A stretch of 64,000 bases of DNA from Paenibacillus allorhizosphaerae (GTDB lineage: Bacteria; Bacillota; Bacilli; Paenibacillales; NBRC-103111), in assembly GCF_910594985.1 (NCBI RefSeq), contig NZ_CAJVCE010000001.1:372001-436000 (forward strand). Direction: 5' to 3'. The notes below the pieces were generated by a model that ran no database searches, was not told the DNA's origin, and worked only from the letters and a program-made list of their open reading frames with translations. Numbering within the stretch: the first letter of the stretch is position 1; every line of letters begins with the position of its first letter. Position numbers and translations under genes: made by a program. Below are positions 45,150 through 54,763 of the stretch, in pieces.

Positions 45150-45280
45150 CCTCCCCTTCTGCTTTGACGGCACCAGTTGGAGAAAATCAATTAACGCGGG
45201 CCATCGTGAAGGATAGGATCAACAGCACATTCAAGATTCGAGTCGACAAAGCTCTCATAGCGAATAACGGGCAATGTCAA

Positions 45281-46618
45281 TCATTTCTTCATGCTTTCAA
45301 TTTCTTTCGCTGCTCCTTCTTCCGCCGTCTTTAAAGCCGTATTTACATCGTATTTTCCGCTTAGATGGTCAAGGAACGAGTTTTTCAGCCATTTTCTTAC
45401 GATGTCGTCATATTGGCTCGCTTTATGCGGCTGTCTCGGTGTCGTTTTAAAAATGCCGTTTATATTTTTTGTCTTTAATAGTGGGTAGTCCGCGCCGAAC
45501 GATTTCATCAGATTCTCGTTATTCAGAGCCGGCAGCGCCCGCCCCATCTTCGCCAAATTGCCTTGAACCTCTTCGGACGAGGTTAAATATTGTATCACCT
45601 TAAAGGCTTCGTCAGGATGTTTGCTTGTTTTGGACAAAGCCAATACTTGCGCATCCACCTCCGAGGACTTCCCTGGAGAATCTTTGAAGCTGGGGAAAGA
45701 GACGACGTCCCAGTTGAATCCAAGTTCATCGTTCAATTGCGCCGCTTTTTGTACGCGGGTTCCGAAATACGGCATCATGGCAATATTTTTGTCTTTGAAG
45801 AAATCGTCGGAGCCTTTCCATATGTTTTTCGGATCTTTCGGCTCATTGCCGGGGATGGAGTTGATTTCTTTCGCGATTTCGAAAACTTTTTTCCAGCCGT
45901 CCGTCGTTACTTTCGCTTTTTTATTCTGCTCATCCATATAGGACAGCGATAAGCCTCCGGCAAACACATCGATGATATCCGCCGGCTGCAATCCTTTGTA
46001 TGTAATCCCGTCCTGCACCTTCGACACCTTGGCGGCCAGCGACTTCACTTCATCCCAGGTCATCTGGTCCTTCGGGTATTCGACGGAAAAACGGTCAAAT
46101 ATATCTTTGTTGTACAGCATCGCGTAAAAATTCACGTACAACGGCAAAGCATACAATTCGCCTTTCGAGCCATAGTCGGCAATGGCGTCGATCGCTTCCT
46201 TGCGGTATAAGGATCGGTCCAGCCGGTTCGTTTTCATGAGGCCCGTCAGGTCGGCAGGAACGTCCAGCTCCTGGAATACCAAAAGCTGCCTCATGCCGGT
46301 CATAATAATGTCCGGCATCGTTCCCGCCGTGGCCAGCTCGTTCGGCGAAGTCCCTTTGCCGCTTGCAACGTATTCCAGCGTTATGTGCGGATACTTTTGC
46401 TTCAGAGGCGCGGCGATATACTTATCGAAATCCTCCTTGACCAAAGCTCCCGAATAAGCGTAGGCTTGGAGCGTGATCGGCTTTGCCTCCTCCGGCTTGC
46501 CTGTGGATTTATCTTTGGAGTCCGTGCCTGAGGACGTTGGCGCCGTCCCGCCGCATGCGGATAGGAACATAAGCGAACACGATACGGAAAGCGCTATCAA
46601 AATTGGCTTTTTTACCAT
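45281..46618 (-). CDS. Extracellular sugar-binding lipoprotein (ABC family 1)
   Basis: 445 residues, lipobox FLSAC with Cys near residue 22. It has the family block FDRFSVEYPKDQMTWDEVKS, the Tyr-Lys-Gly-Leu-Gln segment and the C-terminal YDVNTALKTAEEGAAKEI helix. AAGGGGG precedes the ATG. It follows the AraC regulator on the same strand with about 290 bases between. No permease genes are adjacent; the complete transporter encoded at 52.3-55.7 kb could serve it, which is inference. Confidence 0.92.
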   Translation of the reverse strand: MVKKPILIALSVSCSLMFLSACGGTAPTSSGTDSKDKSTGKPEEAKPITLQAYAYSGALVKEDFDKYIAAPLKQKYPHITLEYVASGKGTSPNELATAGTMPDIIMTGMRQLLVFQELDVPADLTGLMKTNRLDRSLYRKEAIDAIADYGSKGELYALPLYVNFYAMLYNKDIFDRFSVEYPKDQMTWDEVKSLAAKVSKVQDGITYKGLQPADIIDVFAGGLSLSYMDEQNKKAKVTTDGWKKVFEIAKEINSIPGNEPKDPKNIWKGSDDFFKDKNIAMMPYFGTRVQKAAQLNDELGFNWDVVSFPSFKDSPGKSSEVDAQVLALSKTSKHPDEAFKVIQYLTSSEEVQGNLAKMGRALPALNNENLMKSFGADYPLLKTKNINGIFKTTPRQPHKASQYDDIVRKWLKNSFLDHLSGKYDVNTALKTAEEGAAKEIESMKK

Positions 46619-46907
46619 GCTTTTTCCCCCTTGCCATCATATGGTTCAAGTAAAAATCGATCGCTGAATACGAGTCCGGATTCAAGTATTGCGCTCATCG
46701 TTAGCTTATCAAGAATTGCTTCGATCCTGTAGAGAGATTCTTGCTTACTTTTGTAATTATTCTGCTTCATTACGCTTCGTGACATCCGTTGGAACGGTCG
46801 TTTCTATTTGCATGAATTTTGAAGCTAACGACCCTTGACGCCAGAACGTATAAAGGGTCTTATCGGCATTATAACTTTATTGCTCGGTTAGGCCGAAACC
46901 GAATTCC

Positions 46908-47789
46908 TTATGTCGGAGTCGTTGTATCCGCATGTGCGTCACGGTATCTCTTCGGCGTTATTTTCTCATATCGTTTGTATAGTTTCGCAAAATAACTCTG
47001 ATCCTGAAACCCTGTGCTTTCCGCGATTTCGCTAATAGGCAGTTGGGTCGTAGATAACAGCTTCTTGGCTTGGGTAACCCTGAATTTTATCAAATACTCC
47101 ATAACGGTAAAACCAGTGCTTTTCTTAAAAAGTCTTGCAAAATGAAATGTGCTCATCCCCGCTATTTCCGCCACCTCATCCAAACGAAGCGGTTGGTTAT
47201 ATCTTTCTTCCATATAGCGGAGAGAAACAAAAATTTCATCGCAGACCGAGGCGCTGCGTTCCATACCCCAAGTACCCGCCCCTTCCATTTTGTCCAGCAC
47301 AATTTCGGAGAGCGTCTGCGTAATCAATAAGGAAGAACGTACTTCCATGGACGGAGGCCGATAGTTCAGCAAATTCAACATCTCCTGTAAAGATTGGCGA
47401 ATTTTTTGCAAACGATCTATAGAAACCTCAAATACCGCTATCTCACTAGCTTCCACTAGCTCAAAGTAATGGGGGGCCGGTATTCCGTCAAAATGAATCC
47501 ATAAAAGCTCCAAGCTATGATCCGACGCCGAGCATAATTTGTAGCCCTTGTTCATATCCAAATAAATGAAGTGGCCGGGTTGGATCGTCCATACACGGTT
47601 ATTCGCCTCAAGACGACCCGTACCGTTCAGCACCAGGCTCAATTGGTAGCCGTAAAGATTATGGTCATTGCGTTCCACCGCCAGAGACGGGCCGCAAATC
47701 ATGTTTCCGACGGAAAGCGGATATAATAGAAATTTTTTGGCGGTTTCGCTAGGTGCATGATTAAACTGGATATTTTTACCTATTTTCAT
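46908..47789 (-). CDS. AraC-family transcriptional regulator
   Basis: About 293 residues. The N-terminal half is a cupin-like sensor domain (YQLSLVLNGTGRLEANNRVW, GHFIYLDMNKGYKL). The C-terminal half has two helix-turn-helix motifs, LRLDEVAEIAGMSTFHFARLF and PISEIAESTGFQDQSYFAKLY with the AraC closing F-x-x-x-Y-K-R-x-x-G-like ending (KITPKRYRD). The ATG at 47789 is five bases after AAGGTGG. It follows GH88 by 27 bases, so both are probably in one unit and it likely activates this locus in response to a released sugar. Confidence 0.92.
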   Translation of the reverse strand: MKIGKNIQFNHAPSETAKKFLLYPLSVGNMICGPSLAVERNDHNLYGYQLSLVLNGTGRLEANNRVWTIQPGHFIYLDMNKGYKLCSASDHSLELLWIHFDGIPAPHYFELVEASEIAVFEVSIDRLQKIRQSLQEMLNLLNYRPPSMEVRSSLLITQTLSEIVLDKMEGAGTWGMERSASVCDEIFVSLRYMEERYNQPLRLDEVAEIAGMSTFHFARLFKKSTGFTVMEYLIKFRVTQAKKLLSTTQLPISEIAESTGFQDQSYFAKLYKRYEKITPKRYRDAHADTTTPT

Positions 47790-47816
47790 GTTGACCACCT
47801 TCCCGAAAGGCCTGTA

Positions 47817-48986
47817 TTACCAGTAGCTGTTCCAGTCTTTTAGACATCTCACTAACGCTTCGAAATAAAAGTAATCCCCCCACAAACAGCACTCATCTAC
47901 GCCGGCCCAAATCGGAAGGTTATAAACGCCATGTAAAAGAACTCCGCTACACCCCATTTCGTTTACGGATAAATAGTCACGGGTTAAAGATTGCAGCGTC
48001 TGTATAGCAGCCTGTTCGATGAGCAGCTTTTGCTCCGCATGATCGTCCATATGTTTTAATAGCTCCAACATTCCGCAAACCGCTATTGCCGATGCGGACG
48101 AGTCCCTTTGATCCTGCTCGCCCGTATAATACAGATCCCAGCAGCAGACTTGATCGGACGGCAGCCGACTGATGTAGTACTCGGTCATGGCGATTGCCGC
48201 TTGCAAGCTTTCCCTGCACGATGTGTAGCTATAATGCAGCGCCAAGCCGTAAATGCCCCATGCCATACCGCGCGACCAGCAAGAGCTTGGCGAGAAACCG
48301 ACAATCCGGTTGACCGGTTCACCGGTATCCTGATGCACATCTACCGCATGATAAATCATGCCGTTTTCGCGAAGGTTCAACCGAAGAACGTTTTGAATGT
48401 GACTAAGGCATACGTTCAAATACGGTTCATCCCCGGTTTCCGCATATGCCCAATGCAGCAATGGAAGGTTCATAACCGTATCGATGACGGTTCGATACCG
48501 TCTGGCGACTTTATACTGATAGATCATCCCGTTCTTCGTCGTTCTGTTCCTTAGAAGCTCTGCGGCCTGTAAAGCCCATTGACGGGCATCCCGATTGCCG
48601 GTCAGTTTGTAAGCGGATACACATGAAGGAACGTAAACCATACCCATTTCATGGCCGTCATTCACGCCGGTCCCGTTCACTTTGATTTGAAACCGATTGC
48701 CGTACGATTCCAATTGAGCTTCGGCCGCATGGCGGTATTTATCGTCTCCGGTCAAATCGTAAGCAAGCCATGACATTCCCGTCCAAAATCCGTGCGCCCA
48801 CATATGGTTCTCCCCGTGCGGATACCTTAGTCTGTCGCTATGAATCCCGGGAAATGTGCGGCTAAATTGATTCAAGTTGTCGTCAAGCTTTTTCAGCACG
48901 TAATGAGCCGCCTTCTCGGCTTCGTTGAACGTCGCTTTGCCCATGTTTCGTTTCAATTCATCGGACTGCCGCAGCCTGTTGTGCAC
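47817..48986 (-). CDS. Unsaturated glucuronyl hydrolase (glycoside hydrolase family 88)
   Basis: About 389 residues, the usual length. An alpha6/alpha6 barrel with GENHMWAHGFWTGMSWLAYD and the catalytic acid in GVNDGHEMGMVYVP, where the family has an Asp that protonates the unsaturated sugar ring by water addition. SSCWSRGMAWGIYGLAL and GDYFYFEALVR also fit GH88. It removes the 4,5-unsaturated uronic acid left by polysaccharide lyases. The start is a GTG with GGAGG seven bases upstream; the open frame extends far upstream, but that part lacks family similarity. No signal peptide, so it acts in the cytoplasm. Confidence 0.92.
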   Translation of the reverse strand: MHNRLRQSDELKRNMGKATFNEAEKAAHYVLKKLDDNLNQFSRTFPGIHSDRLRYPHGENHMWAHGFWTGMSWLAYDLTGDDKYRHAAEAQLESYGNRFQIKVNGTGVNDGHEMGMVYVPSCVSAYKLTGNRDARQWALQAAELLRNRTTKNGMIYQYKVARRYRTVIDTVMNLPLLHWAYAETGDEPYLNVCLSHIQNVLRLNLRENGMIYHAVDVHQDTGEPVNRIVGFSPSSCWSRGMAWGIYGLALHYSYTSCRESLQAAIAMTEYYISRLPSDQVCCWDLYYTGEQDQRDSSASAIAVCGMLELLKHMDDHAEQKLLIEQAAIQTLQSLTRDYLSVNEMGCSGVLLHGVYNLPIWAGVDECCLWGDYFYFEALVRCLKDWNSYW

Positions 48987-49201
48987 ATCCAAACCTCCAC
49001 TTTCGGTAATGTTCTGTAGTCTCCACAGGAAAACATAAGCTCTAATAAAAGAAACTTGCTTCCTTTCGGTATCATAACATAGGCTTTTGTCTAGGAAGAA
49101 GAGAGGAAATTGCTCAATTTTATAACGATCATGCTCGGGAATAAAACTCCGGCCGGAGTCCTCGAGCCAATGGATGCAGTTGATGGCACGAATGCACAAA
49201 A

Positions 49202-49249
49202 CACCCCTTAGATTTTAGTCGGGGGGATCCCAACTATTGCTAAGGGGTG
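49202..49249 (-). terminator. Intrinsic terminator between FAD oxidoreductase and GH88
   Basis: CACCCCTTAG (49202-49211) pairs with CTAAGGGGTG (49240-49249); the minus strand then runs into TTTTG. It separates the transporter operon from the GH88-AraC unit, or attenuates read-through. Confidence 0.65.
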
Positions 49250-49272
49250 CAATATACGCCATGTCGTATGAA

Positions 49273-50829
49273 TCAAGGCCAGTACAGCTCAGCGCCGCGA
49301 GCCGCCATCGTTTGTTGGAACGCTTGCAAACGGTCCTTGCGGTTCCGAACTTCTCTCGGGCTTACGCCGTGCTCCAGGCAAAAGGCCGCAAGCGCCCCAG
49401 CTGCTTCGCCGATGTTCCATTCCACCGGATGAAGCCGATAGCAGCCGTTAGTGATATGCGTCGTGCCGATGTTTTTGCAAGCCGGCAGCAAATTGTCCAT
49501 ACGTACGGGGATCAGCGCGCCGAGCGGGATTTGGAACGGCAGCGACTCGATATCGATATACGTCCGGTTCCCCGTGCTCGGATGCAAATCGATCGCGTAA
49601 TAGCCGACGCCGACGGTGTCCTCGAACGGCTGCGCTTTCCCATCCGCTCGGGCTGCCGGGCTAAGATGCTGCTCCAGCACCGTAAACTCCGCCCGGATTC
49701 GGCGCGATTCGCGGATATACGGCGCCTTGGCCAAGCCGTCCTCGGTACCGACGACATCCGGGCGCAGCCGGAGCCCTGGGTATCCAGCTCCGCCGTCCGG
49801 CCGGGGTGCCTCGGTCTGCAGCCAGTATAACAGCGACAAGCTGAGCTGCTTGGCGCCTTCGAGATGCTTGCGCCGTTCTTCCTCGGGAACGTCGATGACC
49901 GGGCCGAGCCAGTAATCGTTCTGCGGGCAGTTGACGAGCGTTATGTCGCTTGCGAACAAGCCGGGCTGAAAATGCGACCGGTCGAGAATGCGCCGGTAGT
50001 GCCAGAGCGACAGCTTTCCCTCTTGGGGAAATAGCGACAAGTCTACCGGTCTCAGCGTGCGCGGATTCGGGTAAGTCCAGCCGAGCTGATGCCCCGGCCA
50101 AAAATCGGCGCGGTACGACTTCCAGAATGCATACTGAGCCGGGCGGGGGATCGTATGGTCCTCCCCTTCCAAATAATCCATAGCAAAGCAGTACGTAATC
50201 GCCTGCATGTCATGGGGCATCGCCGGACCGTCCACCGCATGGGGCTCTCCCGTATCGGCGGCGGATTCGGCGCCCGTAACGTATTCCGCCTGCGCCAGCG
50301 GCAGCAAATCGCCGCAATCGGTGGCGTCGAGCACATAGGGGCCTGCGAGGACGATGCGCAAGCCGTCGCCCGCTCGCTCCAGCGTGACGGAGCGCACGAT
50401 GTCGCCGTCCGTTTCCGCTGCAACGGGCCGCGCGCCGCGCAGGATGGTCAGCCTGCCGCTGTGCACATACGGCGCCAGCATCGTCTCCAGCACCGCGAGC
50501 GCGGCGCGCGGTTCATGGCTTAAGCGGCTGACCAGCGCGGTGCCGGGATTGAGCAGCGGGTTCGCCGCCGCCGTATCCGTCAGCGGAAAGTGCCGCTTGT
50601 AGTAGAGGCGAACGCCTTCCCGGAACCGGCGGTACGATCGATTGCCGCCGTGCTGCTCGATCCAGCGGTGCTCATCCGGCGGCACGGCCTGGCTCGTCAG
50701 CTGGCCGCCGATCCAGTCGGTTTCCTCCGTTAAGATGACAGTGCGCCCGGCTTCCGCCGCCGCCTGCGCAGCGGCGCAGCCGCCCAAGCTGCCGCCGATG
50801 ACGATGACATCCGCTCTCATCTCTTTCAT
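49273..50829 (-). CDS. FAD-dependent oxidoreductase (PF12831 family), first of a tandem pair
   Basis: 518 residues. The N-terminal FAD motif is VIVIGGSLGGCAAAQAAAEAG with a following E-E-T-D-W-IGGQLTSQ, and the C terminus carries the expected NLLPACKNIG...AAGALAAFCLEHG segment. Distantly similar to the two other members in this window. The gene overlaps no neighbour but starts three bases after the stop of the second oxidoreductase gene, so the two are co-transcribed. The reaction is unknown; the setting suggests oxidation of an imported sugar. No signal peptide. Confidence 0.88.
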   Translation of the reverse strand: MKEMRADVIVIGGSLGGCAAAQAAAEAGRTVILTEETDWIGGQLTSQAVPPDEHRWIEQHGGNRSYRRFREGVRLYYKRHFPLTDTAAANPLLNPGTALVSRLSHEPRAALAVLETMLAPYVHSGRLTILRGARPVAAETDGDIVRSVTLERAGDGLRIVLAGPYVLDATDCGDLLPLAQAEYVTGAESAADTGEPHAVDGPAMPHDMQAITYCFAMDYLEGEDHTIPRPAQYAFWKSYRADFWPGHQLGWTYPNPRTLRPVDLSLFPQEGKLSLWHYRRILDRSHFQPGLFASDITLVNCPQNDYWLGPVIDVPEEERRKHLEGAKQLSLSLLYWLQTEAPRPDGGAGYPGLRLRPDVVGTEDGLAKAPYIRESRRIRAEFTVLEQHLSPAARADGKAQPFEDTVGVGYYAIDLHPSTGNRTYIDIESLPFQIPLGALIPVRMDNLLPACKNIGTTHITNGCYRLHPVEWNIGEAAGALAAFCLEHGVSPREVRNRKDRLQAFQQTMAARGAELYWP

Positions 50830-50832
50830 CGG

Positions 50833-52131
50833 CTATTCCCCCGCTGCGCTCGGAGTTTCCTTCGATGCGCCCAGCACTGCCCCTTGCTCGGTCAGCGCCT
50901 TCTGGACTTTACTGACATCGAGCTCGCGCGGCAGTACCCCGTCTTTCGCGCACAGCGCCGCTGCCGTACCTGCCGCTTGGCCGATAGCCATGGCGATCGG
51001 TTGAACGCGAATGGCTGAGTGCGCTTCATGCGTAGTGGAAATCGGGCGCCCGCCGATCAGCAGGTTTTGAACTTTTTTCGGCACGAGCGTGCGGAACGGG
51101 ATATCGTACCATTCCCCCGGCGGCAGATGCTTTAGAATCGTACCTTCGCCGTCGGGGTTATGAATATCGACCGGGTAGGCACCCCGGGCGATCACATCGT
51201 CGAATCGGCACGAGGCCAGCAGCTCATCCGCTGTGAGCATGTATTCGCCAACGACTCTGCGGGATTCCCGTACGCCGATCTGCGGGGCGGTCGTTTGCAG
51301 ATAAGCATCTTCAAATCCCGGTACCTCCGCCTTCAAGAAGCGGACAAGCTGCTGCACTTGACGCCGGCCCTCGATCTCCGCCTCCGTCAAATCCCACGGA
51401 TTGGTCGCGTCCTTGCGAATGACCCTTGTCGTATTGAAGTGAATGACGCCGGGCTGGTTCGCGTAGAACCACAGCACATCTTCGCGCGGACAGTCGATTT
51501 CGCCCCTTCTTTTCGCTTCTTTATACAGCGCCGTAATTTCCTGCCTGGTCTGCAGCCGGTCCATATCGACATTAGCCATCCGGAAATTGAGCGTCATCGG
51601 CTGACTCAAGCTGTCCACGGCTCTGCCTTTTTCCACGATCGCTCCGGCCAGCGCAGCCAAATCCGCATCTCCGGTCGTATCGACGTACATGTTCGCCTTG
51701 AAGTCGACAAGGCCGGCCTTATTGGCGAATCGGACCGCCTCGATCCGCATACCGCTTTCGTCCATCTTCGCTTCGCCGAGGAAGGAATGGTACAGCAGGT
51801 TGACGCCGGCTTCCTGGCACAGCTGCTCTGCGGCAACCTTCAAGGCTTCAGGATCGAACGCGGTCTTCTGCTTCGGATGCCCGTACATCCCCATCGACGT
51901 CATCCGGTCAATGAGCTCCTGAAGCACGCCAAATATAAGCTGAACGTTTGCGCCGCCCGAGGCCCAGTACGACATCCACGGGTTGACCATCATTGCCGTG
52001 CCGGCGCCGCCGAGAAATCCGTAGCGCTCGACCAGAAGCGTCCTTGCCCCCATCCGGGCTGCCGCCACGGCCGCAGCGATTCCGCTGGGCCCGCCTCCGG
52101 CTACAATGACGTCATATGACTGTTTGTTCAT
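50833..52131 (-). CDS. FAD-dependent oxidoreductase (PF12831 family), second of the pair
   Basis: About 432 residues. FAD-binding motif VIVAGGGPSGIAAAVAAARMG (residues about 7-27), then FLGGAGTAMMVNPWMSYWA and the C-terminal AIGQAAGTAAALCAKDG block. The start is the ATG at 52131 with GGAGGAG upstream; the longer frame lacks a site. It is about 180 bases past the sugar-binding protein stop and 3 bases before the next FAD gene. Substrate not determined. Confidence 0.9.
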   Translation of the reverse strand: MNKQSYDVIVAGGGPSGIAAAVAAARMGARTLLVERYGFLGGAGTAMMVNPWMSYWASGGANVQLIFGVLQELIDRMTSMGMYGHPKQKTAFDPEALKVAAEQLCQEAGVNLLYHSFLGEAKMDESGMRIEAVRFANKAGLVDFKANMYVDTTGDADLAALAGAIVEKGRAVDSLSQPMTLNFRMANVDMDRLQTRQEITALYKEAKRRGEIDCPREDVLWFYANQPGVIHFNTTRVIRKDATNPWDLTEAEIEGRRQVQQLVRFLKAEVPGFEDAYLQTTAPQIGVRESRRVVGEYMLTADELLASCRFDDVIARGAYPVDIHNPDGEGTILKHLPPGEWYDIPFRTLVPKKVQNLLIGGRPISTTHEAHSAIRVQPIAMAIGQAAGTAAALCAKDGVLPRELDVSKVQKALTEQGAVLGASKETPSAAGE

Positions 52132-52309
52132 CTCTAACTCCTCCTCTATTACGAAAGTGAACAGGGGCCCAAACACGTTTGGATGCACCAGCAGGACATA
52201 TGGGGTGAACATTTTTAATTATGCTGCAGGATGCACCATTACTTTTTGTATCAAGCCCCTGCGGTAAAAACATTTATAATACGTAACCTGATTCGGCTTG
52301 CACTTGCGC

Positions 52310-53845
52310 TTACTTTACGAAGCCTTGCTCCTTGATCTGTTTCTCCCCAGCGTCCACATACGTCTTGTACTTGAACGTAGTGTCGAACGTCTTCAGGAAA
52401 TCTCCGTATTCGGCGATCGGCCGTTTTCCCGTAACGAACTTGATCATTTCTTCCTCCGCAAACCGATCCGCATCCGCTTTATTGAAGCCGGTCGGCGGGA
52501 TGACGGAGCTGTCGAAAGCATGGATACGCGGCGTTTTGATGGCAAAATCGGTAGCTGCCGCCTGGTTCGGGAATTTGATCGCCAAGTAGTCTTTGTTCGG
52601 ACGCCCCGTAATTTGGTAGACGTTAAAATAATTGCCTTCTTTGGCCATAAGCGGAGTGGGTTCGATCTTGCCGTCCTTCAGGTTGTAATGCTTGCCCGGA
52701 AGGCCGTACATCACAAGACGGTTGCCCTCTTGCCCGGAAACATAGTTTATGAGATCGAACACCTTTTGCAGCTTCGCCTTGTCTTTTTCCAGCGCTTTCG
52801 GAATGACCCAATAGCGCGACGGACGGTCATAATCGTAGGAACCGTCGAATTGGCCTCCTGGCCCTTTCAAAGGCGTCATCTGGACCCAATCCGCTTTCGG
52901 GTTAATCGCCTTGTACTGCTCAACGAATTCGTCTTTGGCAATGTCCGTCCAGCCTTTGAAGATAAAGCCGGCCTTCCCTTGGAACGCCTTTTGCACCTCA
53001 ACGTTGCCCTTGTTCGTCATAATCTCGGGATCGACCACACCCGCATCGAACAGCGATTTGATATATTTGAGCGCTTCCGGCATGGCGGGGTCATAGTACG
53101 AGTTCATGACTTTGCCGCCTTTCTCGTAGAACGAGCCGGGGCTGCCTACGCCATACGCTCCGAATATCGTAGCGAAGCCGTCGAATTTGGCTCCGGTCAT
53201 TCCGTACGTATCCTTCTTGCCGTTGCCGTCCGGGTCTTGCTCGGTGAACGCTTTGGCTACCGCCAAAAACTCCTCGAGATTCGTGGGCGTTTTCAGGTTC
53301 AGCTTCTCAATCCAGTCTTTCCGTACCCACATCGATGAGAAAGGTACGTCCGCCGTCCGGGGAACGGCATATATTTTATTGTTCACCGTCACTTTCTTCA
53401 AAATATTCGGCGTTAGTCCGACGATGAAGTCTTTCGCCGGTTTCAGTTCTTTGTCCATATAAGGCATCAAGTCCAGCAGCAAGCCTTTATCGGAAAACTC
53501 TTTGACATCCGAGAACTCAACCGAAAAGATGTCCGGGAAATTACCGCCCGACAGCCGGACGCGAATCTGGTTCTTGTAGTCGTCGCCCGAAGCAATCGCC
53601 GTCAGTTGCAGATCGACATTGAGCTTTTGATCGATTGTTTTCTTGATGTCGTCGGCATCCGGTGCAGGCAGCCCCGTAGCGGACATCGCCATCTGCAATT
53701 TGATCGGGCCGGAAGAAGGCTGGTTGCCTGTTCCTTTTGCCGATGGATCGGATCCGGCATTACCCCCCGTCGTGCATCCTGCCAGTACGTTCACTGCGAG
53801 CAAAGCGGTCGATAAACCGAACGTCCCCCATACTCTCCTGTTCAT
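52310..53845 (-). CDS. Sugar-binding lipoprotein of a complete ABC importer (LplA-like)
   Basis: 511 residues, lipobox VLAGC with Cys at about 24; larger than the other binding proteins here (about 430-445). Contains FPDIFSVEFSDVKEFSDKGL near 120 and WVRKDWIEKLNLKTPTNLEE, typical of LplA/YtcQ-type binding proteins for oligosaccharides. GGAAGGGGAAG precedes the ATG. It follows the two permease genes by 57 bases and so belongs to a full importer, lacking only an ATPase, which is normally shared in these bacteria. Confidence 0.94.
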   Translation of the reverse strand: MNRRVWGTFGLSTALLAVNVLAGCTTGGNAGSDPSAKGTGNQPSSGPIKLQMAMSATGLPAPDADDIKKTIDQKLNVDLQLTAIASGDDYKNQIRVRLSGGNFPDIFSVEFSDVKEFSDKGLLLDLMPYMDKELKPAKDFIVGLTPNILKKVTVNNKIYAVPRTADVPFSSMWVRKDWIEKLNLKTPTNLEEFLAVAKAFTEQDPDGNGKKDTYGMTGAKFDGFATIFGAYGVGSPGSFYEKGGKVMNSYYDPAMPEALKYIKSLFDAGVVDPEIMTNKGNVEVQKAFQGKAGFIFKGWTDIAKDEFVEQYKAINPKADWVQMTPLKGPGGQFDGSYDYDRPSRYWVIPKALEKDKAKLQKVFDLINYVSGQEGNRLVMYGLPGKHYNLKDGKIEPTPLMAKEGNYFNVYQITGRPNKDYLAIKFPNQAAATDFAIKTPRIHAFDSSVIPPTGFNKADADRFAEEEMIKFVTGKRPIAEYGDFLKTFDTTFKYKTYVDAGEKQIKEQGFVK

Positions 53846-53902
53846 GCGCTTCCCCTTCCTTCTTATCGGATCTGTTATTGATGCCGGCTGTATGCCGGAC
53901 GT

Positions 53903-54763
53903 TCAACCTTTGATCGAACCGAGCAGCATGCCTTTGGTGAAATGCTTTTGCAGAAACGGATACACCGCAAGAACCGGCAAGCTGGCGAAGATGACGGCGG
54001 CCATCTGCATCGTGACGGTCGGAACCTGATCTTCGGCATTTTCGAGCGGCTGCTGCGAAAGCATCAAGATCTCGCGGACGACGACCTGCAGCGGAAAGAG
54101 CGACCGGTCGGTCACGTACATAATCGCGTTGAAAAAAGAATTCCAATGCCCTACCGCGTAAAACAGCCCTACCGTGACCATCACGGGAAGCGACAGCGGC
54201 ACCGTAAGCTGAAGCAAGATGCGGAACTCTTTGGCACCGTCCATCCGAGCCGATTCGAACAGTTCTTCCGGCAGCTGTTCAAAAAAGCTTTTCATGATCA
54301 GTACGTTGAAGCTGGACACAGCCGTCGGCAAAATAAGCGCCCATAAACTGTCGATCAACCCCGTCGCCTTCACCACCAAATACGTGGGAATAATGCCTCC
54401 GCTGAACAGCAGCGTGAACACGACCATAATCAGGAACAAGCTGCGTCCCGGCAAATATTTGCGGCTGAGCGGATAAGCGACAAGCGTCGTCAGGAGCAGG
54501 TTGATCGTTGTGCCGACGACGGTGATGTATACGGTGACTCCGAGCGACCGCGGGATCGTCGAGGTGCCGATCAGCTTCTCGTACGCATTGAAGGTGATTT
54601 CCTTCGGAAACAGCACGTACCCGCCGTGCCGGAGCACCTCTGCGAAGGGAGTGAGCGAGACGGAAAATACATATAGGAGCGGGATGACCGCGGCAAGTCC
54701 GACCACGGCCAATATGAAATAGCTGACGACCTGGAACAGCTTATCTTCCGCACGGCTTACCAT
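53903..54763 (-). CDS. Carbohydrate ABC importer permease (MalG/LplC-type)
   Basis: About 286 residues, six membrane helices. The EAA loop that contacts the ATPase is ELFESARMDGAKEFRILLQL, and the LPTAVSSFNVLIMKSF region fits the MalG type. The ATG at 54763 overlaps the end of the partner permease gene by 7 bases, with a G-rich ribosome site, GGGGGG, seven bases upstream. It works with the 54757-55728 permease. Confidence 0.95.
   Translation of the reverse strand: MVSRAEDKLFQVVSYFILAVVGLAAVIPLLYVFSVSLTPFAEVLRHGGYVLFPKEITFNAYEKLIGTSTIPRSLGVTVYITVVGTTINLLLTTLVAYPLSRKYLPGRSLFLIMVVFTLLFSGGIIPTYLVVKATGLIDSLWALILPTAVSSFNVLIMKSFFEQLPEELFESARMDGAKEFRILLQLTVPLSLPVMVTVGLFYAVGHWNSFFNAIMYVTDRSLFPLQVVVREILMLSQQPLENAEDQVPTVTMQMAAVIFASLPVLAVYPFLQKHFTKGMLLGSIKG

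Noticed and set aside
49616-50523. Several long antisense frames inside the FAD oxidoreductase gene.
   Set aside because: Typical GC-rich shadow frames opposite a well-supported gene.
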